34,474 nt of DNA from an uncultured Bacteroidota bacterium (lineage in GTDB: Bacteria > Bacteroidota > Bacteroidia > Chitinophagales > UBA8649): NCBI GenBank assembly GCA_937139485.1, contig CAKZQD010000073.1, positions 1 through 34,474 on the forward strand, in the 5' to 3' direction. Shown here piece after piece: positions 8,044 to 16,700 of the stretch. Every line of letters starts with the position of its first letter. Position 1 is the stretch's first letter. The position numbers were made by a program, and so were the translations under genes. The notes below the pieces were generated by a model. That model was not told the DNA's origin. It saw nothing but the letters and a program-made list of their open reading frames with translations, and ran no database searches.

Positions 8044-11000
8044 TTATCTTATTAAAGTTACATTCCCACTTCCTGAAACGCTTTCTCCATTTAAGCAAAC
8101 TCCTTCATACATTATTACGTAAACACCATTGTTTACATATTTACCAGATGCATAGTTTCCATCCCAAGCATCTTCCCTTTTCATAATTCCATTTGTGAAA
8201 TCTAAGTTTTCTTTTTCATAAACTATTTTCCCCCATCTATCAAATATTCGTAAATAGTTTAAGTAATCTATGTTGACACCGCTTATACGAAATAAATCAT
8301 TTTTTTGATCATTGTTTGGCGTAAATACGTTTGGAGCTAAAATAAGCTCTTCTGAACATTCTTCAAGTATTTGAATATTTACAAAAGAATCTAACTGACA
8401 TGTAATTCCATTAAAAAAATAAAATACACTAAATGGATAATCTGTAAGCTCTGTAGGAGAAACTTCAACACTCAAAGCATCAATGATTAGCAAACTACTA
8501 TTTTCTTCCCAATAAATTGAATCTGTAGCATTATTAAATGGCAAAATTTCTAAATCTACACCCGTAGATAAACCTACAAAAACTGGATTTATATCTGTTG
8601 AATATTCTATCTGTGGTTCTGAAGCTACTAAAACTGTAAAAGTATCTAATGCTTGTGGACAAAAGTTATTGACACTACTTGCGATAACTTCAATAGTAAT
8701 TGAACTGCTTACGCTTGCTGTTACTATATCAGATGTTGAATTATCAAAAATAAATTGTGGTGTCCATAAATAGCTAGCCGCTGTACCATTAACTTGAAGT
8801 GAAATATCTGCAGGAGCACAAATTACTGTATCATTTAAATCTATGCTTGCAAAAACTGTGGTATCTGCATTAATATTAACTACTAATGATGAATCTGTAC
8901 AAGTATTTATGTCTTCTACTACTAATTGTACTGTTACTGCATTTGTATTTGGTGTAATAAAACTAGAGTTTAATCCAAAAGATGAAGAAATACCATTTAT
9001 AAGCCAATTAAAATTATTTAAAGTAGTATCGCCTTCTACTGATGTAGAATTTAAAGGAATTGGCAAATTTACACAAGCACTTCCATAAGTAAAACTTGCA
9101 CTTGGGTTTTGGTGCACTTCAAAACTTTGAAAAGTAGTATCTGTACAATTATTATCATCTTGAATTACAAACATTATTTGAGCATCAGAATTTGGTGATA
9201 TACTATAATTAACCAAATTATTATCTACTCCTGTGTTGTAATTTTCATCCCAATAATACTGCGCTCCTACAGTGGCAAAAGTAGTTGAAGAAGCATCTAA
9301 ATTTATTTGTTCACCTTCACAAATTTCATTACTAGAAATTGTAAAATTTGCAACAGGACTTGATAATATATTAACAACTTGAGAAACAGTATCTACACAA
9401 CCAAAGCTGTCTGAAATTGCTAAAGAAACATTATGATTTCCAGTATTCATGAAAATATAATTTTGCGTAGCTAATCCATTAATAAAAAACGCTCCTTCAT
9501 CAAAATTCCAATCATAATTATTTATTGCATTTACGGCATCTAATCCAGCTAAAGATGTACTTGTAAATTCATTATTTTGTATTAAACATAAAGAACTGTA
9601 AGTAAACGAAGCTGTAGGATTATCATAGACAGTAGCTTGGTTAAATGAAGTATCTGTACATCCTAAATTATCTGCAACAATATGTGTAACATTGTAAACT
9701 CCAAAAGAATTATATTGAAATGAAACATCTCCATTATTAGAAAAAAGTAAAGACGTATCTGCTACATTTTGACCAAAATTCCAATAATTTGTTATGATGT
9801 TTCCATCTCCATTTATACTATTATCATCAAAATTATTTGAAACTCCTAAACAAACAGTATCTATTATTTCTGAAGCTTGCGGAAGTGCATAAATTAATAC
9901 TTGCTTACAAGTGTCATCTGTATTTTCAACACAATTTAAGTTAGAAGTAACAGTTAAACAAACTGTATAAAGCCCTGGAGAAGTATATTTAAAATTTGGA
10001 AAAGCTAAATTAGAAGTATCAGCAAAATTTCCTGTTCCAAAATTCCAATGCCATCTAGCTATATTTGCATCGTTGGAAACTACACTCGAATCATAAAAAA
10101 GCAATGTATTATTTAAGCATACTGCGGTATCACTAATTCCAAAATTTGCTTGTGGTTTTATTCTTATAAAAACAGAGTCACAATGCGTGTTTACACAGCC
10201 ATTTTGGTTACCTGCCTCTAAGCAAACTTGATATACACCAGGCATAGAATAAAAATGACATGGGTTTTGAAGATTGGAAGTGCTTCCGTCACCAAAATCC
10301 CAATTCCAAGAGTTTACATCATTAAATCCTGCTATTTCATTATATGAAGAATCTAAAAAACAAATTGTCCCTGTATCGCAAATCACTTGGTCAGAAAAAG
10401 TAAAATTAGCAACAATAGTATCTACTCTTACAGTATCTCTAGGATTTGCATCAAGAATATAAGAACATGCACCTTCAGAAAAAGCAATTCCGGGAGCGTA
10501 ATATCCCAATTCACAATATTCTATTTTTAAAGTATCTCTTAAAGTATCACCCAAAGTTCCAGCAGGGAAAAAAGGTATAGCTTGTCCATCACCAACTAAG
10601 AAAACTGGTGAAATAGCATTTATAGTATTTATTGCAAAACTTACACTATCGCAATTACATATTTTTGGAGAATCTAATAACTCAAATTCTCCCCAAGGAC
10701 CATCAATCACAATAGTATCTACAACTACTGTATCTGGGCAATTTGTAAAAGAATTTACAGTTAAAGTAACTATATATTCACCTGGAACTCCATATAAAAT
10801 TGCTGGATTATAATCGTTTGAGCTTGTTCCATTACCAAAATCCCATACAATAGAATTAGAATCTATACTATTCATAGAATTATTGGTAAATTGTACAAAT
10901 AATGGAGGATTTGGACAAAGTGAAGTATCTTCACTTGCAACTCCAATAGCTACTGCATCAAAAACAGGCAATACAATAGTAGTATCATCAGAACAATTAA

Positions 11001-13899
11001 GATCATCAATAACTTCTAAGTATATTGTATTATTTCCTTCTGCTAAAAAAGTTAAAACGGGTGGATTTCCATTAGCATTATAGCTAGGAATATCTGCATT
11101 TTGAAATTGCCAATTATAGTTAAGATTACTTCCAGTTGATAAATTATTTATTGTTACATTTTGGTTATTACAAATAAAAGTATCAGATAAAGAAAAACTT
11201 GCTGTTGGTCCGTTTACATCTATAAAGTTATTATAAACAATACTATTTGTACAGCCAAAGCTATCAGAAGCAGATAATGTTACTGAGTAATCTCCAGGAA
11301 TATTATATGTAAAAGAAGGATTTTGCAAATTTGATGTATCTGCTGGATTTCCTGTTCCAAAATTCCAATGCCAAGATGTTATATAACTTAATGGCGCAAT
11401 AGATGTGTCTATAAAATTTACACTTAGCGGAAAACAACCTTCGTCAATATCACTTGTAAAACCTGTAGCAACGCCATGTACGGTTATAATATTACTTTTA
11501 AGTATAGTATCATTACAAGCTCTGGCATCTTCATTTCTCATGATTACATCATAAATACCAGGTGCATTATAAATTTTACTTCTAGTTGCTCCATTGTTCC
11601 AAACTATATTTGGAGCTCCAGAAGAAAAACGGTAGGTGCTATCCCAATTCCATCTGGTATTTGCAGCTGAGTTTACCATATAATTAGAAGTATTAGTAAA
11701 TGTTATAGTTAATGGTGCACAACCTATGCTGTCGGAATATGTAAAGTCTGCTATATTTTCATAAACTTGAATTGTTTGTGTAGATTGATGTTCGCAAACA
11801 CTAGTATCACTATAAGCATAAAGCGTTATTGTATAATTGGTTAAAGTATCGTAAGCGGGATATGTCCAACTTGGATTTTCTTGTGTAGATGTATCCATTC
11901 CAGCAGCAACACTAGGGTCTCCAAAAACCCAATAAGAAGAATCTGCTTGAACAGAACTATTTGTAAATTCAAATGTATTCCACTCTGTACAATTTTTTAT
12001 ATCTGCTGTAAAAACAGAAATAGGACCTAAAATATTTACAGAATCTATATATCTAACAGTATCACTTGGGCAACCATTACTAAAAGCTACCATAGATGGT
12101 GAATAGTTTCCTATATCTGTATTATATCCATGACAAGGACTTTCTCCAGGTCCAGCTAATAACATTGGTCCATCATCAAAATTCCAAAGAATAGTATCTG
12201 CTCCTGAACCTGTAAAACTAAAACAAATATCCTCTACTTCAAAGCAAGAACTCTGAGGTGTAAAATCAAAATCTGCTATCGGAGGATTTCCAGCACAAAT
12301 TAAATTTGGAACTGAAATACTGTATGTACAACCTTCTAAACTAGTAATATCTAAACTAACATCGTTACAACCTACTGAGGAATATGTTGGCTCTGGATTA
12401 TCTATATTAGAATTTAATATATCACTTCCAGGCAAAACCCAAGAATAACTTGTTATTGAATCTGAACCGCTTATTAATGCACCCAAACTACTTGTAATTG
12501 GTAAACAACCACTTAAAGTATCACCTATTATTATAGCATTTAAAGGATTTAACATTATTACATTACTATAAGTTTTTTGTTGTAAACAACCGTTAGAAGA
12601 AGTATCATACATTATAACATTGTAATTCCCATAAGAATTATAAGTAACATTTATTGGTCCAGAACCATTTGCTGTTGCTGGCGTTCCACCAGGGAAACTC
12701 CAAGAAGTAGCAACTGTATTTGTTGAAGTTGAATTGAATGTAGTACTAAATGGCAGTAAACAAGAACCACTATCTGTAACAGTAAAGTTATTCTCTGGGT
12801 TGGTTTGAACTGTGATATACCCAATTTTAATTTCAGAATCTTGACATCCTCCAGGATAAGTGGTCGTTAGTTCAACATCAAAAACTCCAGAAGTATTAAA
12901 TACAATATTAGGATTTTGAAAACTAGATGAAACACCACCAATTATTTGCCAAGCCCAACCTGTAGGCGACCCACTAGACAAATCAGTAAATTGTACAGCT
13001 TCTCCGGGACAAATTTGTGTAAAGTTTGCACTAAAATCTGATACAGGATTTACTCCAACAGAAATATAATTAGCTTGTGTAATTGTATCTGCACAAACTC
13101 CATTTTCTGTAACAATAAGCTGCACATCAAAAGTTCCTACACCAAAAGTTTGAGAAATATTTGTAGCATTATTATTTGTTACCAATCCCGGTATATTCCA
13201 AGAATATTCAGCACTAGCTGTTGCTGTAGAAGTATTTGTGAAATTTACGTTTAACGGTGCATTGCAAGAAAATGTTTGGCTTGCGGTAAAAGATGCTGTA
13301 GGCTTATCTACTACTTCTATTGTATCTTGAATGATTTCTGTAATTACACAGCCACAAGAATTTTGTATAGAAACTGTAAAATTAGTATAAGTGCCTGCGT
13401 TGGAATATGTATGACAAAAATCTTCTGTATTATAAACTACACCATCATTAGCATCAAATAAAATAGATGCAACGGTGCCACAACCTGACGTAATTGCACC
13501 ATCAAAACAAGCTTGATGAGGTGAGCAACCATCTAGTGGCGTAATATTATAGGTGAAAGAAGGATAATCAAAAATTTCAATATAATTGCTTTCTGTTTTT
13601 GTATCACATAGTCCATTTGTACATGCAGTAAGCGTAACAGAATAAAAACCTGGAATACTCAATGAAGTAGATAGTTGATTTGTATTACTAGTTATTGAAG
13701 TAAAACCCGCTGGACCAGACAAAGTCCAAGACCAACTATCAATAGGGCCTGATGCAGATGTGCTTTGATCATTTAGTAGGATTAATAATGGATTTGGGCA
13801 TCCGCTTGTTGTATTTGCTGAAAAATCTGCTACTACTTGAGCAAAAATATTAATAGCCGATAGCATATAAAATGCTGAAAATAATAGCTTTAGTTTCAA
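8044..13899 (-). CDS. Giant multi-PKD surface protein with T9SS type B (CHU_C) sorting domain
   Basis: The 1951-aa product has a signal peptide (ending NIFAQ, residue 21), about 19 PKD-like domains of 80-95 residues each, two Ig-like domains (about 1680-1845) and a CHU_C/gliding-motility C-terminal domain (about 1846-1951: APNVFTPNNDQKNDLF, FDRWGKIVYE, AWDGN). PKD cores such as WNWDFGDGSTSNLQNP and WHWNFGTGN recur. Nearly every repeat has one Cys near its start and one near its end. SprB-like gliding or attachment adhesins share this plan, though SprB itself is much longer. The start is TTG (13899-13897), since the next Met (residue 12) would truncate the signal peptide. It heads the operon giant - short paralogue - PorP - membrane protein. 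Ligand unknown. Confidence 0.87.
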   Translation of the reverse strand: MKLKLLFSAFYMLSAINIFAQVVADFSANTTSGCPNPLLILLNDQSTSASGPIDSWSWTLSGPAGFTSITSNTNQLSTSLSIPGFYSVTLTACTNGLCDTKTESNYIEIFDYPSFTYNITPLDGCSPHQACFDGAITSGCGTVASILFDANDGVVYNTEDFCHTYSNAGTYTNFTVSIQNSCGCVITEIIQDTIEVVDKPTASFTASQTFSCNAPLNVNFTNTSTATASAEYSWNIPGLVTNNNATNISQTFGVGTFDVQLIVTENGVCADTITQANYISVGVNPVSDFSANFTQICPGEAVQFTDLSSGSPTGWAWQIIGGVSSSFQNPNIVFNTSGVFDVELTTTYPGGCQDSEIKIGYITVQTNPENNFTVTDSGSCLLPFSTTFNSTSTNTVATSWSFPGGTPATANGSGPINVTYNSYGNYNVIMYDTSSNGCLQQKTYSNVIMLNPLNAIIIGDTLSGCLPITSSLGALISGSDSITSYSWVLPGSDILNSNIDNPEPTYSSVGCNDVSLDITSLEGCTYSISVPNLICAGNPPIADFDFTPQSSCFEVEDICFSFTGSGADTILWNFDDGPMLLAGPGESPCHGYNTDIGNYSPSMVAFSNGCPSDTVRYIDSVNILGPISVFTADIKNCTEWNTFEFTNSSVQADSSYWVFGDPSVAAGMDTSTQENPSWTYPAYDTLTNYTITLYAYSDTSVCEHQSTQTIQVYENIADFTYSDSIGCAPLTITFTNTSNYMVNSAANTRWNWDSTYRFSSGAPNIVWNNGATRSKIYNAPGIYDVIMRNEDARACNDTILKSNIITVHGVATGFTSDIDEGCFPLSVNFIDTSIAPLSYITSWHWNFGTGNPADTSNLQNPSFTYNIPGDYSVTLSASDSFGCTNSIVYNNFIDVNGPTASFSLSDTFICNNQNVTINNLSTGSNLNYNWQFQNADIPSYNANGNPPVLTFLAEGNNTIYLEVIDDLNCSDDTTIVLPVFDAVAIGVASEDTSLCPNPPLFVQFTNNSMNSIDSNSIVWDFGNGTSSNDYNPAILYGVPGEYIVTLTVNSFTNCPDTVVVDTIVIDGPWGEFELLDSPKICNCDSVSFAINTINAISPVFLVGDGQAIPFFPAGTLGDTLRDTLKIEYCELGYYAPGIAFSEGACSYILDANPRDTVRVDTIVANFTFSDQVICDTGTICFLDSSYNEIAGFNDVNSWNWDFGDGSTSNLQNPCHFYSMPGVYQVCLEAGNQNGCVNTHCDSVFIRIKPQANFGISDTAVCLNNTLLFYDSSVVSNDANIARWHWNFGTGNFADTSNLAFPNFKYTSPGLYTVCLTVTSNLNCVENTDDTCKQVLIYALPQASEIIDTVCLGVSNNFDDNSINGDGNIITNYWNFGQNVADTSLLFSNNGDVSFQYNSFGVYNVTHIVADNLGCTDTSFNQATVYDNPTASFTYSSLCLIQNNEFTSTSLAGLDAVNAINNYDWNFDEGAFFINGLATQNYIFMNTGNHNVSLAISDSFGCVDTVSQVVNILSSPVANFTISSNEICEGEQINLDASSTTFATVGAQYYWDENYNTGVDNNLVNYSISPNSDAQIMFVIQDDNNCTDTTFQSFEVHQNPSASFTYGSACVNLPIPLNSTSVEGDTTLNNFNWLINGISSSFGLNSSFITPNTNAVTVQLVVEDINTCTDSSLVVNINADTTVFASIDLNDTVICAPADISLQVNGTAASYLWTPQFIFDNSTSDIVTASVSSSITIEVIASSVNNFCPQALDTFTVLVASEPQIEYSTDINPVFVGLSTGVDLEILPFNNATDSIYWEENSSLLIIDALSVEVSPTELTDYPFSVFYFFNGITCQLDSFVNIQILEECSEELILAPNVFTPNNDQKNDLFRISGVNIDYLNYLRIFDRWGKIVYEKENLDFTNGIMKREDAWDGNYASGKYVNNGVYVIMYEGVCLNGESVSGSGNVTLIR

Positions 13900-13921
13900 T
13901 TTAAAAAATTTTGTTCAACTC

Positions 13922-13929
13922 CAAAAATA
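13922..13929 (-). promoter_or_regulatory. -7 element for the giant PKD gene
   Basis: On the minus strand TATTTTTG matches the Bacteroidota -7 consensus TAnnTTTG and lies 22 bases before the TTG start. No clear TTTG -33 box is present at the right distance, so this is a weak call. Confidence 0.35.
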
Positions 13930-13936
13930 ACAAAAC

Positions 13937-13959
13937 TTAACAGTTTTTGGCTCTGTTAA
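13937..13959. promoter_or_regulatory. Inverted repeat in divergent promoter region
   Basis: TTAACAG (13937-13943) pairs with CTGTTAA (13953-13959) around 9 bases. The repeat overlaps the -33 box of the NlpC/P60 promoter and lies just upstream of the putative -7 element of the giant PKD gene, so it could be an operator for either gene. No regulator gene is adjacent. Confidence 0.25.
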
Positions 13960-13977
13960 AGTAAAAAATTACCTTTA
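13944..13977 (+). promoter_or_regulatory. Promoter of the NlpC/P60-sirtuin-M48 operon
   Basis: TTTTTG (13944-13949) and TACCTTTA (13970-13977) are separated by 20 bases, close to the Bacteroidota -33/-7 pattern (TTTG, TAnnTTTG). The ATG follows 22 bases downstream. Confidence 0.5.
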
Positions 13978-13999
13978 CACTAAATTATTATACAACAAA

Positions 14000-14752
14000 A
14001 TGAATTTAGCTTATTGTAATGTTAGTATTTCTCCACTAAGAAAAGAGAATAAAGATTCAAGCGAAATGATTTCACAATTATTATTTGGGGAAACTTGTGA
14101 AATTATTCATAAAAAAAAGAATTGGTGTTTTGTAAAATGTAGTCACGATAATTATGAAGGCTGGCTAGATGAAAAACAAATAACTGAATTAAAATCAGAT
14201 TTAAACATTAAGCACACGGCTTTTGAATTAGTTCATAACTATGTTTTAAAAGAAAACCACATTCCAATATTAATAGGAAGTAGTTTACCTAATTACGATG
14301 GGCTTAATTTTAAGATCGAAAATAAAAAATACCTATTTCAAGGTTTAAGTTTAGAGAACAATGAAGCTAATTTTGATAATATTAGAAAAATAGCACTCAA
14401 ATATTTACACGCACCTTACTTGTGGGGTGGTCGCTCTCCTTTTGGTATAGATTGTTCTGGCTTAACACAAATAGTTTATAAATTTTTAAACAAAAACCTT
14501 CCCAGAGATGCATACCAACAAGCAGAAATTGGAGATACAATTGGTTTTTTAGAAGAAAGTAAAATTGGGGATTTAGCTTATTTTGGCGACTTAGAAAAAA
14601 TTACTCATGTAGGTATTATTATTGGTAAAAATCAAATAATACACGCTAGTGGCAAAGTAAGAATTGACACATTAGACCATTTAGGTATTTACAATAATGA
14701 AACATCTAAATACACACACAAATTGCGTATTATAAAGAGAATAATTCATTAA
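14000..14752 (+). CDS. SH3b-NlpC/P60 cysteine peptidase, YkfC-like
   Basis: The 250-aa protein has an N-terminal bacterial SH3-like region (about 5-65, including NYEGWLDEKQIT) and a C-terminal NlpC/P60 (C40) domain (about 125-250). The catalytic Cys is in GIDCSGLTQ (Cys152), with catalytic His in THVGII (His203) and a third polar site at IHASG (His215). NlpC/P60 enzymes cut gamma-D-Glu-diamino acid bonds in peptidoglycan peptides. No signal peptide is visible, and this layout resembles YkfC-type enzymes that recycle murein peptides in the cytoplasm. It is first in an operon, two bases before the sirtuin ATG. Confidence 0.87.
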   Translation: MNLAYCNVSISPLRKENKDSSEMISQLLFGETCEIIHKKKNWCFVKCSHDNYEGWLDEKQITELKSDLNIKHTAFELVHNYVLKENHIPILIGSSLPNYDGLNFKIENKKYLFQGLSLENNEANFDNIRKIALKYLHAPYLWGGRSPFGIDCSGLTQIVYKFLNKNLPRDAYQQAEIGDTIGFLEESKIGDLAYFGDLEKITHVGIIIGKNQIIHASGKVRIDTLDHLGIYNNETSKYTHKLRIIKRIIH

Positions 14753-14754
14753 AA

Positions 14755-15435
14755 ATGAAAAAAATAGTTATACTTAGTGGCGCAGGAATGAGTGCAGAAA
14801 GTGGCATTGCAACTTTTAGAGATGCGGATGGACTTTGGGAAGGACACGATGTAATGCAGGTGGCTTCGCCCGAAGGCTTTAAAAGAAACCCAGAATTGGT
14901 TTTAGATTTTTATAATCAGAGAAGAAAAAATTTACTGGAAGCTAAACCTAATAAAGGACACGAAAATTTAGCCGCACTTCAAAAAGATTTTGATGTTCAA
15001 ATTATTACTCAAAATGTTGATGATTTACATGAAAGAGCTGGCTCTAAAAAAGTAATACACCTACATGGAGAATTATTTAAAGTACGAAGCACAGGAAAAG
15101 ACAAAACTTCAATAACTTGGAAAAAAGACCTAAACATTGGCGATTTATGTAAAAATGCTAAGCAATTAAGACCAGACATTGTTTGGTTTGGCGAAATGGT
15201 TCCTGCTTTAGAACAAGCTATTCCACTATGTTTACAAGCAGATATTTTTGTTGTAATAGGAACATCTCTTTTAGTTTATCCAGCAGCAAGTTTAATAGAA
15301 TACACTAAAAAAGATGCACTTAAATTTATTATAGATCCAAAAATTCCAAGTATTTCTGATCGTAATTTTATTAGAATAGAAAAAGGCGCAGTTGAAGGAA
15401 CCAAAATATTAAAAGAAAAATTAAAAACACTATAA
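14755..15435 (+). CDS. cobB: NAD-dependent protein deacylase, SIRT5/CobB type
   Basis: The 226-aa sirtuin has the NAD-binding motifs GAGMSAESGIATFR (9-22) and TQNVDDLHERAG (85-96), the catalytic His104 in HLHGEL, and GTSLLVYPAAS (169-179). Tyr53 and Arg56 in DFYNQRR form the Y-x2-R pair that in SIRT5 and CobB reads acyl-lysines with a negative charge, so desuccinylase or demalonylase activity is likely besides deacetylation. The four zinc-binding cysteines are largely absent: between residues 105 and 150 there is only Cys132. This appears in other Bacteroidota members as far as I recall. It lies two bases after the NlpC/P60 gene and three before the M48 gene. Confidence 0.92.
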   Translation: MKKIVILSGAGMSAESGIATFRDADGLWEGHDVMQVASPEGFKRNPELVLDFYNQRRKNLLEAKPNKGHENLAALQKDFDVQIITQNVDDLHERAGSKKVIHLHGELFKVRSTGKDKTSITWKKDLNIGDLCKNAKQLRPDIVWFGEMVPALEQAIPLCLQADIFVVIGTSLLVYPAASLIEYTKKDALKFIIDPKIPSISDRNFIRIEKGAVEGTKILKEKLKTL

Positions 15436-15438
15436 ATT

Positions 15439-16674
15439 ATGATTTCACCAAACTCAATTTTTTGGCTTATTGTTGCCTTTGTAATTTTTGAATTTGTTTT
15501 TAGTAAAGTGGTTGACTTTATAAACTCAAAATCTTGGGAACAAAAAGTTCCTACCGAAGTTGCAAATTTATATGATGCAAAAGAATATGAAAAAGCAAAA
15601 AACTATGCACAAGAAAACGGAAAAGTTGGTTTAATTTCAGCAATTATTGGTTTGGCTTTTTCACTTGGTTTGTTATTTTTTGATGGCTATGCTTTTATCG
15701 ATAATTTAGTTCATTCTTGGACTTCACAACCTATTCTACAAACACTTTATTTCTTTGGTGTTTTTATGCTATTTTCTACACTTATTAGTTTACCGTTTAG
15801 TATTTATAAAACTTTTGTAATAGAAGAAAAATATGGTTTTAATAAAATGAATGCTAAAATATTTATTTCAGATTTCTTTAAAAGTTTAATACTTGGAGCC
15901 CTAATTGGAGGTGTTTTACTTACCATTATTACTTGGCTATTCTTACAAGGAGGCGAATATTTTTGGTTGTACATTTGGCTAGTTGTTGCTGCGTTTAGTA
16001 TTTTTATTACTATGTTTTATACAAGTTTAATTGTTCCTATTTTTAACAAATTAAAACCACTTGAAGCAGGAAATTTGAGAAGTAGTATAGAAACTTATGC
16101 TGAAAAAGTAGGTTTTTCTTTGAAAAATATTTTTGTAATAGATGGTTCAAAAAGATCTTCAAAATCTAATGCTTATTTTAGTGGTATTGGTGCTAAAAAA
16201 GCTATAGTGCTTTACGATACTTTAATAGAAGACAATACAGACGAAGAACTTACTGCAATACTTGCGCACGAAGTAGGTCACTATAAAAAAAAGCATGTTT
16301 TATACGGAATGCTAATTAGTCTAACACAAATGGGTGTTTTATTTTTCTTATTTGGTTGGTTGGCAAAAAACGAAAACTTAGCCTTAGCACTTGGTGTTAA
16401 AGAAACTAGTTTTCATATTGCATTAATTGCATTTAGTATGCTTTATGCTCCAATTTCTTTAATTACAGGTATTTTTATGAATATGTATTCGAGAAAAAAT
16501 GAGTTTGAAGCAGATGCTTTTGCAAAAGAAACTTATGGTGCTGAGCCATTAATAAGTTCGCTAAAAAAATTATCGAAGAAGCATTTGAGTAATTTAACTC
16601 CACATAAGTTTTATGCTTTTATTCATTTTTCTCATCCGCCTTTAGTTGAAAGATTAAAAGCCTTAATGAAATAG
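15439..16674 (+). CDS. M48 family CAAX/Ste24-type membrane metallopeptidase
   Basis: The 411-aa protein has the Ste24 layout: an N-terminal CAAX-protease region with several membrane helices (about 5-25, 63-83, 100-122, 148-170, 174-198), then the M48 catalytic domain. The zinc motif is HEVGHYKKKH (His277, Glu278, His281), and the third ligand is in NEFEADAFA (Glu355). The HEVGH and EADAFA motifs are very well preserved, so the enzyme should be active. Ste24 cleaves prenylated CAAX proteins in eukaryotes. Bacterial members probably act in membrane protein quality control. It ends a three-gene operon and faces the symporter gene convergently. Confidence 0.92.
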   Translation: MISPNSIFWLIVAFVIFEFVFSKVVDFINSKSWEQKVPTEVANLYDAKEYEKAKNYAQENGKVGLISAIIGLAFSLGLLFFDGYAFIDNLVHSWTSQPILQTLYFFGVFMLFSTLISLPFSIYKTFVIEEKYGFNKMNAKIFISDFFKSLILGALIGGVLLTIITWLFLQGGEYFWLYIWLVVAAFSIFITMFYTSLIVPIFNKLKPLEAGNLRSSIETYAEKVGFSLKNIFVIDGSKRSSKSNAYFSGIGAKKAIVLYDTLIEDNTDEELTAILAHEVGHYKKKHVLYGMLISLTQMGVLFFLFGWLAKNENLALALGVKETSFHIALIAFSMLYAPISLITGIFMNMYSRKNEFEADAFAKETYGAEPLISSLKKLSKKHLSNLTPHKFYAFIHFSHPPLVERLKALMK

Positions 16675-16692
16675 TTTTTTACTTTTAAAAAA
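16675..16692. terminator. Possible bidirectional terminator between M48 and symporter genes
   Basis: TTTTTTA (16675-16681) pairs perfectly with TAAAAAA (16686-16692) around a CTTT loop in the 26-base gap between two convergent genes. The stem is purely A/T and so weak, but each strand reads a T-run at the right place. Confidence 0.35.
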
Positions 16693-16700
16693 TATTAAAA

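Noticed and set aside
8044..13899. Considering the multi-repeat region as a frameshifted or chimeric assembly
   Set aside because: The frame is open over 5.8 kb with regular 80-95-residue domains from signal peptide to sorting domain, so it reads as one intact gene.
14000..14752. Considering the NlpC/P60 protein as a secreted cell-wall lytic enzyme
   Set aside because: No signal peptide or lipobox is present, so a cytoplasmic muropeptide-recycling role fits better.
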